Source: Sphingomonas yabuuchiae
GTDB taxonomy: Bacteria > Pseudomonadota > Alphaproteobacteria > Sphingomonadales > Sphingomonadaceae
Assembly: GCF_014199595.1 (NCBI RefSeq)
Contig: NZ_JACHNX010000003.1
Coordinates: 62,001-126,000 of the forward strand
Direction: 5' to 3'
Length of the DNA: 64,000 nucleotides
Below are positions 1 through 8,092 of this stretch, one piece after another. Both the position numbers and the translations under genes were made by a program. Below the pieces are notes generated by a model. It was not told where the DNA came from, ran no database searches, and saw only the letters and a program-made list of their open reading frames with translations. Each line of letters starts with the position of its first letter. Position 1 is the stretch's first letter.

Positions 1-538
1 AGCTGATCGCCCCGATACGGAAGCGCTTGCCGACCGCATCGGTGCTGCGAAACAGGTTCTGGCGGACGGTATTGCCGATGATGCACACCGCCTTGCCCGC
101 TGCCTGCTCGGCCGGGGTCCAGGTGCGGCCCGAGGCCAGCGGCCAGGGCTGGACGGTGAAATAGGCCAGCGTCGTGCCGGTAACGGTGGTCGACCAGTTC
201 GCGCCTTCATAGATGGCGGTCGCCGTCGTCTGCGCCTGCGGCGCCACCGCCGTGACGCCCGCGATCTGGTCGGCGATCGCCTCGACATCCTCGGGCTTGA
301 AGTCGGGCGGACGCGGGCCGCCGCCGCCGCGTCCGAAGCCTTGGCCGGGGCGGACCTGAAGGATGTTGGTGCCCAGCGACGAGATCGACTGCTGCACGGC
401 CGCCGTCGTCGCCTTGCCCAGCGTCACCATGGTCACGACCGCGCCGACGCCGATGATGATGCCCAACGTCGTCAGGAACGAGCGCAGCACATGCCGCCGG
501 ATCGAGCGGATGGCGAGGATGAGCGTGGTGCCGAACAT
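1..538 (-). CDS. MacB-type ABC transporter permease (3' end outside the window)
   Basis: N-terminal part of an ABC permease of the MacB/FtsX type, which couples cytoplasmic ATP hydrolysis to efflux through a MacA-TolC conduit. The first residues are basic (IRSIRRHVLRSF), followed by a hydrophobic segment at about residues 20-40 and then a soluble stretch expected to be the periplasmic MacB domain (FGRGGGGGPRPP linker, then TAIYEGANWSTTV and later GKAVCIIGN). The start codon overlaps the stop of the upstream ATPase gene as TGATG, so translation is probably coupled. In E. coli MacB the ATPase and permease are one chain; here they are separate. The C-terminal membrane segments lie beyond the left edge. 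Confidence 0.88.
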   Translation of the reverse strand, partial: MFGTTLILAIRSIRRHVLRSFLTTLGIIIGVGAVVTMVTLGKATTAAVQQSISSLGTNILQVRPGQGFGRGGGGPRPPDFKPEDVEAIADQIAGVTAVAPQAQTTATAIYEGANWSTTVTGTTLAYFTVQPWPLASGRTWTPAEQAAGKAVCIIGNTVRQNLFRSTDAVGKRFRIGAIS

Positions 539-1287
539 CAGTTCCCATCCCTGTCGAACGGGGCCATGTCCGGCACGACGCCCGGCCGGTGCTGCGCCTC
601 GATCCGATCGACCAGCCCGTCCTTGAAGTGGATGACCGTGCGCGCGAACGCGGCCATGTCCGGTTCGTGCGTGACCATCAGCACGGTAATGTTGCTGTCC
701 CGGTTGAGCCCGGTCAGCAACTCCATGATCTCGACCGAGCGTTCGGAATCGAGATTGCCGGTCGGCTCGTCGGCAAGAAGGACGTCGGGGCTGGTGACGA
801 TGGCGCGCGCGATCGCCACGCGCTGCTGCTGTCCGCCCGACAGCTCGGCGGGCGTATGGTCCCACCATTTGTCGAGGCCGACCTTCTCCAGCGCCGCCAT
901 GCCCAGATCGCGCCGGGTCCTTTTGTCCTCACCGCGATAGAGCAGCGGCAGCTCGACATTCTCCAGCGCGGTGGTGCGCGACAACAGGTTGAAGCCCTGG
1001 AACACGAAACCCAGATAGCGCCGCCGCAGCATGGCGCGCTGGTCGCGGTCCAGCGTCTCGACATGATGGCCGCGGAACAGGAAGTTTCCGCCGCTCGGCA
1101 CGTCCAGACATCCCAATATGTTCATCGTGGTCGACTTGCCCGACCCCGAAGGCCCCATCACGGCGACGAAATCACCCGCCGCAATGTCCAGGTCGACACC
1201 CTTCAGCGCCTGGAACTGGGTCGCCCCCATGCCATAGGTCTTGGTGACGCCGCGAAGCTGGATGAGCGGGGCGTCAGCGGCCACCAC
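538..1287 (-). CDS. MacB/LolD-type ABC transporter ATP-binding protein
   Basis: Cytoplasmic ATPase partner of the downstream MacB-type permease, about 249 residues. Visible motifs: Walker A GPSGSGKST, Q-loop FVFQGFNLL, signature LSGGQQQR, Walker B VLLADEPTGNLD and the switch His in VTHEP. This family drives MacAB-type tripartite efflux or LolCDE-type export. The reading frame is open up to an ATG at 1362, but that would overlap the MacA gene by almost 90 bases. I prefer tandem GTG codons at 1287/1284, preceded by a GC-rich AGGGCGGGGG stretch, which puts the start next to the usual family N-terminus (DAPLIQLRGV). It lies third in a four-gene efflux operon. Confidence 0.9.
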   Translation of the reverse strand: MVAADAPLIQLRGVTKTYGMGATQFQALKGVDLDIAAGDFVAVMGPSGSGKSTTMNILGCLDVPSGGNFLFRGHHVETLDRDQRAMLRRRYLGFVFQGFNLLSRTTALENVELPLLYRGEDKRTRRDLGMAALEKVGLDKWWDHTPAELSGGQQQRVAIARAIVTSPDVLLADEPTGNLDSERSVEIMELLTGLNRDSNITVLMVTHEPDMAAFARTVIHFKDGLVDRIEAQHRPGVVPDMAPFDRDGN

Positions 1288-2662
1288 CGCCCCCGCCCTG
1301 CTGGCCGCTACCCTGACGCCGCTGGCCACCGCCACGGGGCGCGGCGCTCTCGCCACCCGCAAGCTGCCCGGTGATGACCTGCATGCCGGGCTTCAGGCCA
1401 CCCGACAGCACCTCGGTCATCGAACCATTGGTGTCGCCGGTGACGATCTGGATCGGCTGCGGCTTGCCGTCGTCGCCCCGGACATAGACGGTCTGGGTCG
1501 CGCCGCGCTGAACCGTGGCGGTGCGTGCGGCGCGGTCCCGGCGCGGGCGGAAGGTCAGCGAGCCCGCAATGCCGCCGCCGCCCGCTTGCGCGCCGTCGGA
1601 CGGCTTGAAGCGCAGGGCCGCGTTAGGGATCAGCATGACGTTCTTCTTGTCCGACGTCACGATATCGGCGGTCGCGGTCATGCCGGGGCGCAGTTGCAGG
1701 TCGGGATTGCCCACCGTCAGGTCGGCGGCATAGCTGACCACCTGCCCCGTGGTCGAGGCGGCGCTGGTGGTCGAGGAGGCGGACGAGGTCGCCGCGCTGA
1801 CCGTCAGGTTCGACCCCAGATCGACGCGGGTGATCGTCGCGGGGAAGGTCCGCCCCGGAAAGGCGTCGACGGTGAAATTGGCCTTCTGCCCGACCTTCAC
1901 CTCGCCGACATCGGCCTCGTCGATCGCGACCTCCAGCTTCATCTTGGTCAGGTCTTCGGCGATGACGAACAGGGTCGGCGTGTTGAACGACGCCGCGACC
2001 GTCTGGCCCGGATCGACCTGTCGCGCCAGTACCACGCCGGAGACGGGCGAGCGGATGATCGCACGCTGGCGCTGGGTCTGCGACTGGGCGAGCTGGGCGC
2101 GGGCGGCGGTGACATTGGCCTCCGCGACGCGCAGCGCGGCGAGCGCGCGCTGGGCATCGGCACGCCCCGCCTGAAGTTCGGTGGCCGAGGGCACCCGGCC
2201 GTTCGACAGCTTGTAGACCTGCTCCAGTCGCGCCAGTTGCGCCTGCGATTCCGACACGGTCGCGCGCGCCTGCGCCACCTGCGCGACATTGGCGGCGAGC
2301 GTCGCCTGGGCGGCGCGGATCTGGTCATCGATCTGTTCTGGATCGATCAGCGCCAGCGCCTCGCCCGCCTTCACCCGGTCGTTCACATCGACCACGACCT
2401 TCGTCACCAGACCCGACAGCTGCGAGCCGACAGTCACCTGGTTGGTCGGCGCCAGCTTGCCGGTGGCCGAGACGGTCACGGTCAGGTCGCCGCGCGTGAC
2501 CGGGGCGGTCGCGAAGCCCGCTTCCTTCGATCCGCCGAAACAGCTTTTCAGCAGCAGCGCGAGCAGCACCACGCCAACGACCACCACGCCCCACTGCACC
2601 CATTTGCGCCAGCGCGGCTGTGGCTTCACGCCCAGGAAATCGTCGAGAGTCTGGTCGGCCAT
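1274..2662 (-). CDS. MacA-like periplasmic adaptor (HlyD family)
   Basis: Membrane-fusion protein of about 462 residues linking the MacB-type transporter to an outer-membrane factor. A basic N-terminus is followed by one membrane anchor (VVVVGVVLLALLLKSCF, around residues 26-42). Then come the first half of a lipoyl-like domain, a long Ala/Gln-rich coiled-coil hairpin (about residues 105-190), the second lipoyl half (IRSPVSGVVLARQ) and beta-barrel domains. The C-terminus is an unusual Gly/Gln/Arg tail (GGGQRRQGSGQQGGGGGGR) of unknown role. The start ATG overlaps the stop of the NodT-like gene as TGATG; an in-frame ATG 63 bases upstream lies inside that gene and is unlikely to be used. Confidence 0.92.
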   Translation of the reverse strand: MADQTLDDFLGVKPQPRWRKWVQWGVVVVGVVLLALLLKSCFGGSKEAGFATAPVTRGDLTVTVSATGKLAPTNQVTVGSQLSGLVTKVVVDVNDRVKAGEALALIDPEQIDDQIRAAQATLAANVAQVAQARATVSESQAQLARLEQVYKLSNGRVPSATELQAGRADAQRALAALRVAEANVTAARAQLAQSQTQRQRAIIRSPVSGVVLARQVDPGQTVAASFNTPTLFVIAEDLTKMKLEVAIDEADVGEVKVGQKANFTVDAFPGRTFPATITRVDLGSNLTVSAATSSASSTTSAASTTGQVVSYAADLTVGNPDLQLRPGMTATADIVTSDKKNVMLIPNAALRFKPSDGAQAGGGGIAGSLTFRPRRDRAARTATVQRGATQTVYVRGDDGKPQPIQIVTGDTNGSMTEVLSGGLKPGMQVITGQLAGGESAAPRGGGQRRQGSGQQGGGGGGR

Positions 2663-4137
2663 CAGCGGTTGTCCGGGGTTGTGGCGAGGCGCGGCGGCGC
2701 TTCGGGGGTGGTCGTGTCGTCCCATCCGCCGCCCAGCGCGGCGAACAGCGCGACTTGCGCGGTCGCGGCGTCGGACCGGGCCTGAACCAGCCCGTTCTGC
2801 GCGTTCAGGAACGCCGCCTCCTGTTGCGACAGGGTGGTGAAATCGGTGAGTCCCGAGCGATATTGGCTGCGCGCCAGGATCGCCGAGTTGCGCGCGGCGT
2901 CGAGTTGAATGGCGAATTGCCGTTCCCGCTCGCGCGCGGTGTTGAGCGCGACGATGGCGTTCTCGACATCCTCCAGCGCGAGCAGGACGGTGCCCTGATA
3001 GGCGGCATAGCTCTGATCGGCGAGCGCCTGGGCATTGCGCACCTGGCTGCGCAGTCGTCCGCCGTTGAAGATCGCCTGGGTCAGGCCTGCAAACAGGCTG
3101 CCGGTGATCGCGTCACCCAGCGAACCGATGCTGGTCGCCGCCGTATTGATGTTCCCGGAAATGGCGAGCGCCGGATAGAGCGCGGCCTGCGCCACGCCGA
3201 TCCGCGCGGTGGCGGCGGCGAGATTGCGTTCGGCCGCTCGGACATCGGGGCGGCGGCGCAGGATATCGGCGGGAATGCCGGTGCCGATCATAACGGGGCC
3301 GGTGGGGATCGGCTTGACCGCCGCCAGCCGCGCCTTGACCGCGCCGGGTGCCTGGCCGGTCAGCACGCCCAGCCGCGACACGGCGGCATTATATTGCTGT
3401 TCGATCGAGGGGATGGTCGCGGCGGTCTTGGCCCGCTGGCCACGCGCCTGTTCGGCGTCCAACGAGGAAACGAGGCCCGCCTGCACCCGGAAACCGGCAA
3501 TCTCCAGATTGTCGTCCTGCAACGACAGGCTGGCCCGCGCATTGGCCAGCTGTGCCTGATAGGCCCGCGCCAGCATGTAGTTGCGCGCCAGCTCACTCTC
3601 GACGGTCAGCAGCGTGGCGGCATAGCTGAACCCCGCGCCCTCATAGGTCGCCTGGGTCGCCTCCACCGTGCGGCGGACCTCGCCGAACAGGCCGACCTGA
3701 TAGCTGGCCGACAATCCCACGGTGAAGCTGTTGCTGCCGCCCCCGCCGGTATCGACGACGGTACCGTCGGGCAGCGTGAAGCTGCGCCCGCCGCCGCGCA
3801 GATTCTCGTTGCGCTGATAGCCGGTTGAGCCGGAGACATTGGGCAGCAGCGACGCGCGGCTCTGGATCAGGCTTTCGCGCGCCTGCCGCAGCCGGGCGAT
3901 CGCCTGGACCACGTCGGTATTGGCGACCACCGCCTGCTCGACCAGTTCGGCGAGCAGCGGATCGTCGAACGACCGCCACCACCGGGTCAGGTCCTGTGCC
4001 TGCGCATTGGCGGCGGGCACCGACCAATTGGTGGGCACCCCCAGCGCTTGCGGAGCGGCGGGGCGGTAATCGGGGCCGACCGTACAGCCGGACAAGGCGG
4101 CTGTGGCCAGGAGAAGGACGCAGGCGCGAGGCTTCAT
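2662..4137 (-). CDS. NodT-family outer-membrane efflux lipoprotein (TolC-like)
   Basis: Outer-membrane channel component of 491 residues, first gene of the efflux operon. The signal peptide ends in a lipobox (LSGC, Cys at about residue 18), then TVGPDYRPA, the typical opening of NodT/OprM-type factors. The body shows two repeated OEP domains rich in Ala/Gln coiled-coil helices; DILRRRPDVRAAERNLAAA is the hallmark motif of the family. It should trimerise into a channel accepting substrate from the MacA/MacB pair encoded directly downstream. Substrate cannot be inferred; such operons often handle macrolides, lipids or siderophores. Confidence 0.93.
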   Translation of the reverse strand: MKPRACVLLLATAALSGCTVGPDYRPAAPQALGVPTNWSVPAANAQAQDLTRWWRSFDDPLLAELVEQAVVANTDVVQAIARLRQARESLIQSRASLLPNVSGSTGYQRNENLRGGGRSFTLPDGTVVDTGGGGSNSFTVGLSASYQVGLFGEVRRTVEATQATYEGAGFSYAATLLTVESELARNYMLARAYQAQLANARASLSLQDDNLEIAGFRVQAGLVSSLDAEQARGQRAKTAATIPSIEQQYNAAVSRLGVLTGQAPGAVKARLAAVKPIPTGPVMIGTGIPADILRRRPDVRAAERNLAAATARIGVAQAALYPALAISGNINTAATSIGSLGDAITGSLFAGLTQAIFNGGRLRSQVRNAQALADQSYAAYQGTVLLALEDVENAIVALNTARERERQFAIQLDAARNSAILARSQYRSGLTDFTTLSQQEAAFLNAQNGLVQARSDAATAQVALFAALGGGWDDTTTPEAPPRLATTPDNR

Positions 4138-4269
4138 GGCCCGGAACGTGCCGTGCCGTTACGGCCCCGTCCAGTGTGTTTATGTCGCAAATTGTGACGG
4201 ATGCGGCAGATTGCCGTCATCCCGTGCGACACGTTTTCGCGGGGTGGAAGTTCCGCTGAAATTCAAAAA

Positions 4270-4400
4270 TCCTCCCCGGTACGGGGAGGTGGCAGGGCGC
4301 AAGCCCTGACGGAGGGGGGCTTCCACAAAGGTCATCCCTCGCGGCGATCCCCCTCCACCATGCTACGCACGGTCACCCTCCCCGCTAGCGGGGAGGATCA
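4270..4400. repeat. Intergenic GC-rich inverted-repeat element (copy 1)
   Basis: Two small palindromes, CCTCCCCGGTACGGGGAGG at the left and CCTCCCCGCTAGCGGGGAGG at the right, flank internal GGCAGGGCGCAAGCCCTGACGG. The layout matches the copies at 9434-9553 and 20718-20855. It lies between two operons on the same strand, where such a stem could also help end transcription of the upstream lipoprotein gene. The rest of the gap, 4138-4269, shows nothing I can interpret. Confidence 0.75.
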
Positions 4401-4404
4401 GCTC

Positions 4405-4989
4405 TTACCGCCCTACCCAGTCAGACACTTGCTGGGCGACCTGGTTCGCCGCCTGGTTCAGCGCCGGGCCGACACTCTCATTATCGATCTTGCCGACCGG
4501 CACCCGTGCCTCGAAGCGACGCTTTTCGATATTCGTCTGGCCGTCGCGTTGCAGCGTGGCGTCGAACACCACGGCCGCATCACGACGGGTGGCGTCCATG
4601 CCGAACTGGCGCAGCTCACCGCCCAGACGGTCGCCCGGATCGCCGATGGAGTCGCGCGGCGACAGGACGATGCGCCCGGCCCGCGCGGTCAGCGTGTCGG
4701 CCATCAGCCGGGCGAACAGCCGCGTCGGCGGCTCGGCCCATTGCGCGTCCTTCACATAGGCAATGCTGGTCGCATTCTCCTGCACCGGCACGCGCGCGGT
4801 CGCCAGTTCCTGGGGCGAGGACGGCACCTGGATGGTGATCGACTTGCCCGGTCCGGAATCCTGCGTCTGGCCCACGCTCGGCGCGGACTGCGCCTGAAGC
4901 GTCAGCAACGAGGGCGGCGGCTTGGCGCCGAAGCTGATGCAGCCGGCGAGCGGAAGCGATGCGAGCATCACGATCAGCGGAGTCTTCAT
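4405..4989 (-). CDS. ABC-type transport auxiliary lipoprotein (PqiC/MlaD partner)
   Basis: Small lipoprotein of about 194 residues at the end of the MCE operon. The signal peptide MKTPLIVMLASLPLAGC has a clear lipobox. The rest resembles the ABC-type transport auxiliary component family (LptE/PqiC-like), thought to sit at the outer membrane and receive or dock the MCE protein. I chose the ATG preceded by GAGG at a spacing of about six bases, which gives a compact signal peptide. A GTG 24 bases upstream would overlap the mlaD stop as GTGA and is the alternative. It is transcribed with mlaE, mlaF and mlaD. Confidence 0.85.
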   Translation of the reverse strand: MKTPLIVMLASLPLAGCISFGAKPPPSLLTLQAQSAPSVGQTQDSGPGKSITIQVPSSPQELATARVPVQENATSIAYVKDAQWAEPPTRLFARLMADTLTARAGRIVLSPRDSIGDPGDRLGGELRQFGMDATRRDAAVVFDATLQRDGQTNIEKRRFEARVPVGKIDNESVGPALNQAANQVAQQVSDWVGR

Positions 4990-5009
4990 GACGGTCCTCA
5001 TCGGCATCC

Positions 5010-5972
5010 TCACTTGCCCTTATAGTCCGGCAGCTTCTGCTGCCCGATCAGCGACCCTGCGCCCTGCTGGTCGACCTTTTCGGCGACCGCCGACAGCGAC
5101 TGGGTCATCACGCGCAGGTCCTTCACCAGGCGATCCACCTCGGGCACCGTCTGCTTCGAGAAAGTCTGCAGGCCCGGCCGCGCATCGCCGATCGCCGAGT
5201 TCAGCGTGTCGGCGCTCTTCTGCGCCGAGGCGATGGTGCGGTTCAGATTGGCGATGGTCGGCTTCACATCCTCGGCCAGGATGCCGTTGGTGGTCGCCGC
5301 CAGCTGGCCGATCGACTGCGCCGCATCCCCCGCCTGCTGGATCGCCACGCGGGTCTGGGCCAGCGTCGCGGCGATCTCCGGCCCGCGATCGGCGAGCGCA
5401 TCGGTCAGGCGGTTGGTATTGTCCAATATGCCCGCGATCGACGCCTGGTTGCGATCCGACAACAGCCCGGTCAGCCGCTCGGTCAGCGTCGACAGGCGCT
5501 CCAGCAGCTGCGGCGCGGAGTTCAGGATCGCGCCGATGCCGCCCTGCTTGGTCGGAATGACCGGCACGCCATAGGGGCAGATGGTCTTGTTTTCCGGCTG
5601 CGGACAGGTGATCGGCGGCGCGCCCTTACGGGCACCGTCCAGCGAGATGGTGCTGGTGCCGGTGAAGCTGGCCGAGATCGACGCGGTCGTCCCCTGCAGG
5701 ATCGGCGTCTGCTCGTTGACCGCGACGCGGACCCGCACAAATTGCGGATCGGGCCGCCACAGCGCGATTTCCTTCACCTGCCCCGAAGGCACGCCCGAAT
5801 AGGTGACCGCCGAGCCCTTGGCCAGGCCGTCCACCGACTGGCGGAAGAAGATGTCATATTCCTTCTCCGACGTGCCGCCCAGACGGGCGATCCAGACGGT
5901 GAAGATGGCCAGCACTGCGAGCAGGATCAGCACGACAGAGCCGACAAGGACGTGGTTCGAACGGGTTTCCAT
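5010..5972 (-). CDS. mlaD: MlaD-type MCE substrate-binding protein
   Basis: Periplasmic lipid-binding component of an Mla-type retrograde phospholipid transporter, 320 residues. One N-terminal membrane anchor (about residues 9-29) is followed by an MCE domain (about 37-115, with GLAKGSAVTYSGVPSGQVKEI) and a long alpha-helical tail rich in Asn/Leu/Thr. That tail is longer than in E. coli MlaD and closer to the MCE proteins of other alphaproteobacteria. The start ATG overlaps the mlaF stop as TGATG. Symbol is by family and operon context, not by tested function. Confidence 0.9.
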   Translation of the reverse strand: METRSNHVLVGSVVLILLAVLAIFTVWIARLGGTSEKEYDIFFRQSVDGLAKGSAVTYSGVPSGQVKEIALWRPDPQFVRVRVAVNEQTPILQGTTASISASFTGTSTISLDGARKGAPPITCPQPENKTICPYGVPVIPTKQGGIGAILNSAPQLLERLSTLTERLTGLLSDRNQASIAGILDNTNRLTDALADRGPEIAATLAQTRVAIQQAGDAAQSIGQLAATTNGILAEDVKPTIANLNRTIASAQKSADTLNSAIGDARPGLQTFSKQTVPEVDRLVKDLRVMTQSLSAVAEKVDQQGAGSLIGQQKLPDYKGK

Positions 5973-6889
5973 CAGCGTGTCCCTGCTTCGCCTCTCGCAT
6001 GGGCATCGGCCGCATTACCCTGGGAATGCTGTCCCGTGGCATGGGCGTCGACTTCGGTGGGGTGGCGTGCGGCGTCGGCCTCGGCCGAACGGGGGCGGAT
6101 GTCCGCCACCTCATCCTTGGCGGCGACGGCGGCGCGGCCGCGCGGTCCCTTGAAATATTCCTCGATCCACGGATGGTCGAGCGCGATCAACTCGTCGATC
6201 GTACCGACGGCGATCACCTTCTTGTCGGCCAGCACCGCCACCCGATCGCAGATCGCATAAAGCGTATCGAGATCATGGGTGATGAGGAAGACGGTCAGCC
6301 CCAGCGTCTTCTGGAGCGACGCGATCAGCTGGTCGAACGCCGCCGCGCCGATGGGGTCGAGACCCGCCGTCGGCTCGTCGAGAAACAGGAGTTCGGGGTC
6401 GAGCGCCAGCGCACGCGCCAGCCCAGCCCGCTTCTTCATGCCGCCCGACAGCTCGGCCGGATATTTCGGCCCCGCATCGGCGGGAAGGCCGGTCATCACG
6501 ACCTTGTAGGACGCGATCTCGTCCATCAGCGCCGGGGGCAGATCGCGGTAGAATTCGCGAAGCGGCACCGCGACATTCTCAGCCACGGTCAGTGTCGAAA
6601 ACAGCGCGCCGCCCTGGAACAGCACGCCCCAGCGCTTGCGCACATCGACCGCCTCGGTCGCCTCACGCCCGATGGTCGGTTCACCGAACACGGTAATCTC
6701 GCCCGCATCGGGGGTCTGAAGGCCGATGATCGTGCGCATCAGCACCGACTTGCCGGTGCCCGACCCGCCGACCACGCCCAGAATCTCGCCCTTGCGCACG
6801 TCGAGGTCGAGGCCGTCATGGATGACCTGCTCGCCAAAGCTGTTGCGCAGGCCCCGGACCTGGATCAGATGTTCGTCCTGCTCGGCCAT
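5972..6889 (-). CDS. mlaF: MlaF-type phospholipid transporter ATPase
   Basis: ATP-binding subunit of the MCE lipid transporter, 305 residues. Motifs: Walker A GGSGTGKS, Q-loop VLFQGGALF, signature LSGGMKKR (the MKKR variant typical of MlaF), Walker B ELLFLDEPTAGLDP and switch region ITHDLD. About 40 C-terminal residues after the ATPase core are hydrophilic and low in complexity (His/Ala/Asp/Glu rich). The start ATG overlaps the mlaE stop as TGATG; a longer open frame reaching upstream is an artefact of GC-rich sequence inside mlaE. Confidence 0.93.
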   Translation of the reverse strand: MAEQDEHLIQVRGLRNSFGEQVIHDGLDLDVRKGEILGVVGGSGTGKSVLMRTIIGLQTPDAGEITVFGEPTIGREATEAVDVRKRWGVLFQGGALFSTLTVAENVAVPLREFYRDLPPALMDEIASYKVVMTGLPADAGPKYPAELSGGMKKRAGLARALALDPELLFLDEPTAGLDPIGAAAFDQLIASLQKTLGLTVFLITHDLDTLYAICDRVAVLADKKVIAVGTIDELIALDHPWIEEYFKGPRGRAAVAAKDEVADIRPRSAEADAARHPTEVDAHATGQHSQGNAADAHARGEAGTR

Positions 6890-7995
6890 CAATCCCATCC
6901 GATCCAGGTGAAGAAGACCGCGAAAAAGGCGTCGAGCACGATCACCAGGAAGATCGCCTGCACCACCGCGGCGGTGGTGCGCAGGCCGACCTGCTCGGCG
7001 TCCGATTTGACCTGCATGCCCTGGAAACAGCCCGCAATTGCGATAATCGCGCCGAACACCGGGGCCTTGATCAGGCCGACATACAGGTCGGTGATCGGCA
7101 CGACTTCGCGGATGCGCGCGATAAAGGTGACGGGCGGAATGCCCAGCGACACCGCCGCGAGGAAACAACCGCCGATCATCGCGATCAACGACGAATAGAA
7201 ACCGAGCAGCGGCATCAGCGTGACCGCCGCGATGGTGCGCGGCACGACCAGCGCCTCCATCGGCGAGACGCCGATGACGCGCATCGCGTCGATCTCTTCG
7301 GTCAGCTTCATCGTGCCCAACTGCGCGGCAAAGGCCGAGCCGGAGCGACCGGCGACCATGATCGCGGTCATCAGCACGCCCAGTTCGCGAAGCGTCAGGC
7401 GGCCGACCAGGTTGATCGTGAACACTTCGGCACCGAACTGACGCAACTGTACCGCGCCCTGTTGCGCGATGACGATGCCGATCAGGAAGCTCATCAGGCC
7501 GATGATCGCCAGTGCCGAGACGCCGACCGTCTCGAACTCATGCACCACCGCGTTGAAGCGGAAGCGGCGCGGATGGCGGATCACCGCCAGCCCGGCGAGC
7601 ACGGTCGCGCCCATGAAGCCGAGCAGGCCGTACAGCGTCTGGAAGGCGGCGACCACCGCATCGCCGACCTCGCCCGCCACGCGCGCGAAGGGGCTGACCG
7701 GCTTGGGGCGCATTGCGACCGGCTGATCCGCCTCGGTTACCTTGGCAAACAGGTGGCGCTGGTCGTCGTCCAGACCATCGATGGCGGCATCGTTACGCGC
7801 GGCGAAGCGGTGGATCAGCCAGGCACCGACCGTGTCGATCCGGTCCACCTGCGACAGGTCGATACGCCGGACCGTCGAATCCTCGCGATCCAGCCGCTCG
7901 GGCAGGTCGCCCAGGGTCGCCAGCGAAAGGCTGCCGGTGAAGCGAAGCGCTCCTCCGTCGGCCGGGTCATGTTGATAATCGGCCTTGGCGTTCAT
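6889..7995 (-). CDS. mlaE: MlaE-type permease with N-terminal STAS-like domain
   Basis: Inner-membrane permease of the Mla system, 368 residues and first gene of the operon. Residues about 1-85 look like a STAS domain (LSLATLGDLPERL, IDLSQVDRIDTVGAWLI), equivalent to the separate MlaB protein of E. coli. The remainder is the MlaE core with five or so membrane segments and the conserved ELGVLMTAIMVAGRSGSAF and EIDAMRVIGVSPMEALVVPR motifs. The start ATG has GAGG six bases upstream; a TTG three bases earlier is the less likely alternative. Confidence 0.92.
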   Translation of the reverse strand: MNAKADYQHDPADGGALRFTGSLSLATLGDLPERLDREDSTVRRIDLSQVDRIDTVGAWLIHRFAARNDAAIDGLDDDQRHLFAKVTEADQPVAMRPKPVSPFARVAGEVGDAVVAAFQTLYGLLGFMGATVLAGLAVIRHPRRFRFNAVVHEFETVGVSALAIIGLMSFLIGIVIAQQGAVQLRQFGAEVFTINLVGRLTLRELGVLMTAIMVAGRSGSAFAAQLGTMKLTEEIDAMRVIGVSPMEALVVPRTIAAVTLMPLLGFYSSLIAMIGGCFLAAVSLGIPPVTFIARIREVVPITDLYVGLIKAPVFGAIIAIAGCFQGMQVKSDAEQVGLRTTAAVVQAIFLVIVLDAFFAVFFTWIGWD

Positions 7996-8092
7996 CAACT
8001 GCCTCTTTGCGGGAAAGCGGGTGTATCGACAAGGCGCTTCGTTCCCACGACGAATCGACTGGCGGCAGTAATTATACGACGGTGTGACGTTT

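Noticed and set aside
1241..2785. Long plus-strand open frame opposite the MacA gene, and many similar frames elsewhere
   Set aside because: Arg/Gly/His-rich compositions without family motifs, exactly antisense to genes with clear domains; they are a product of high GC content.
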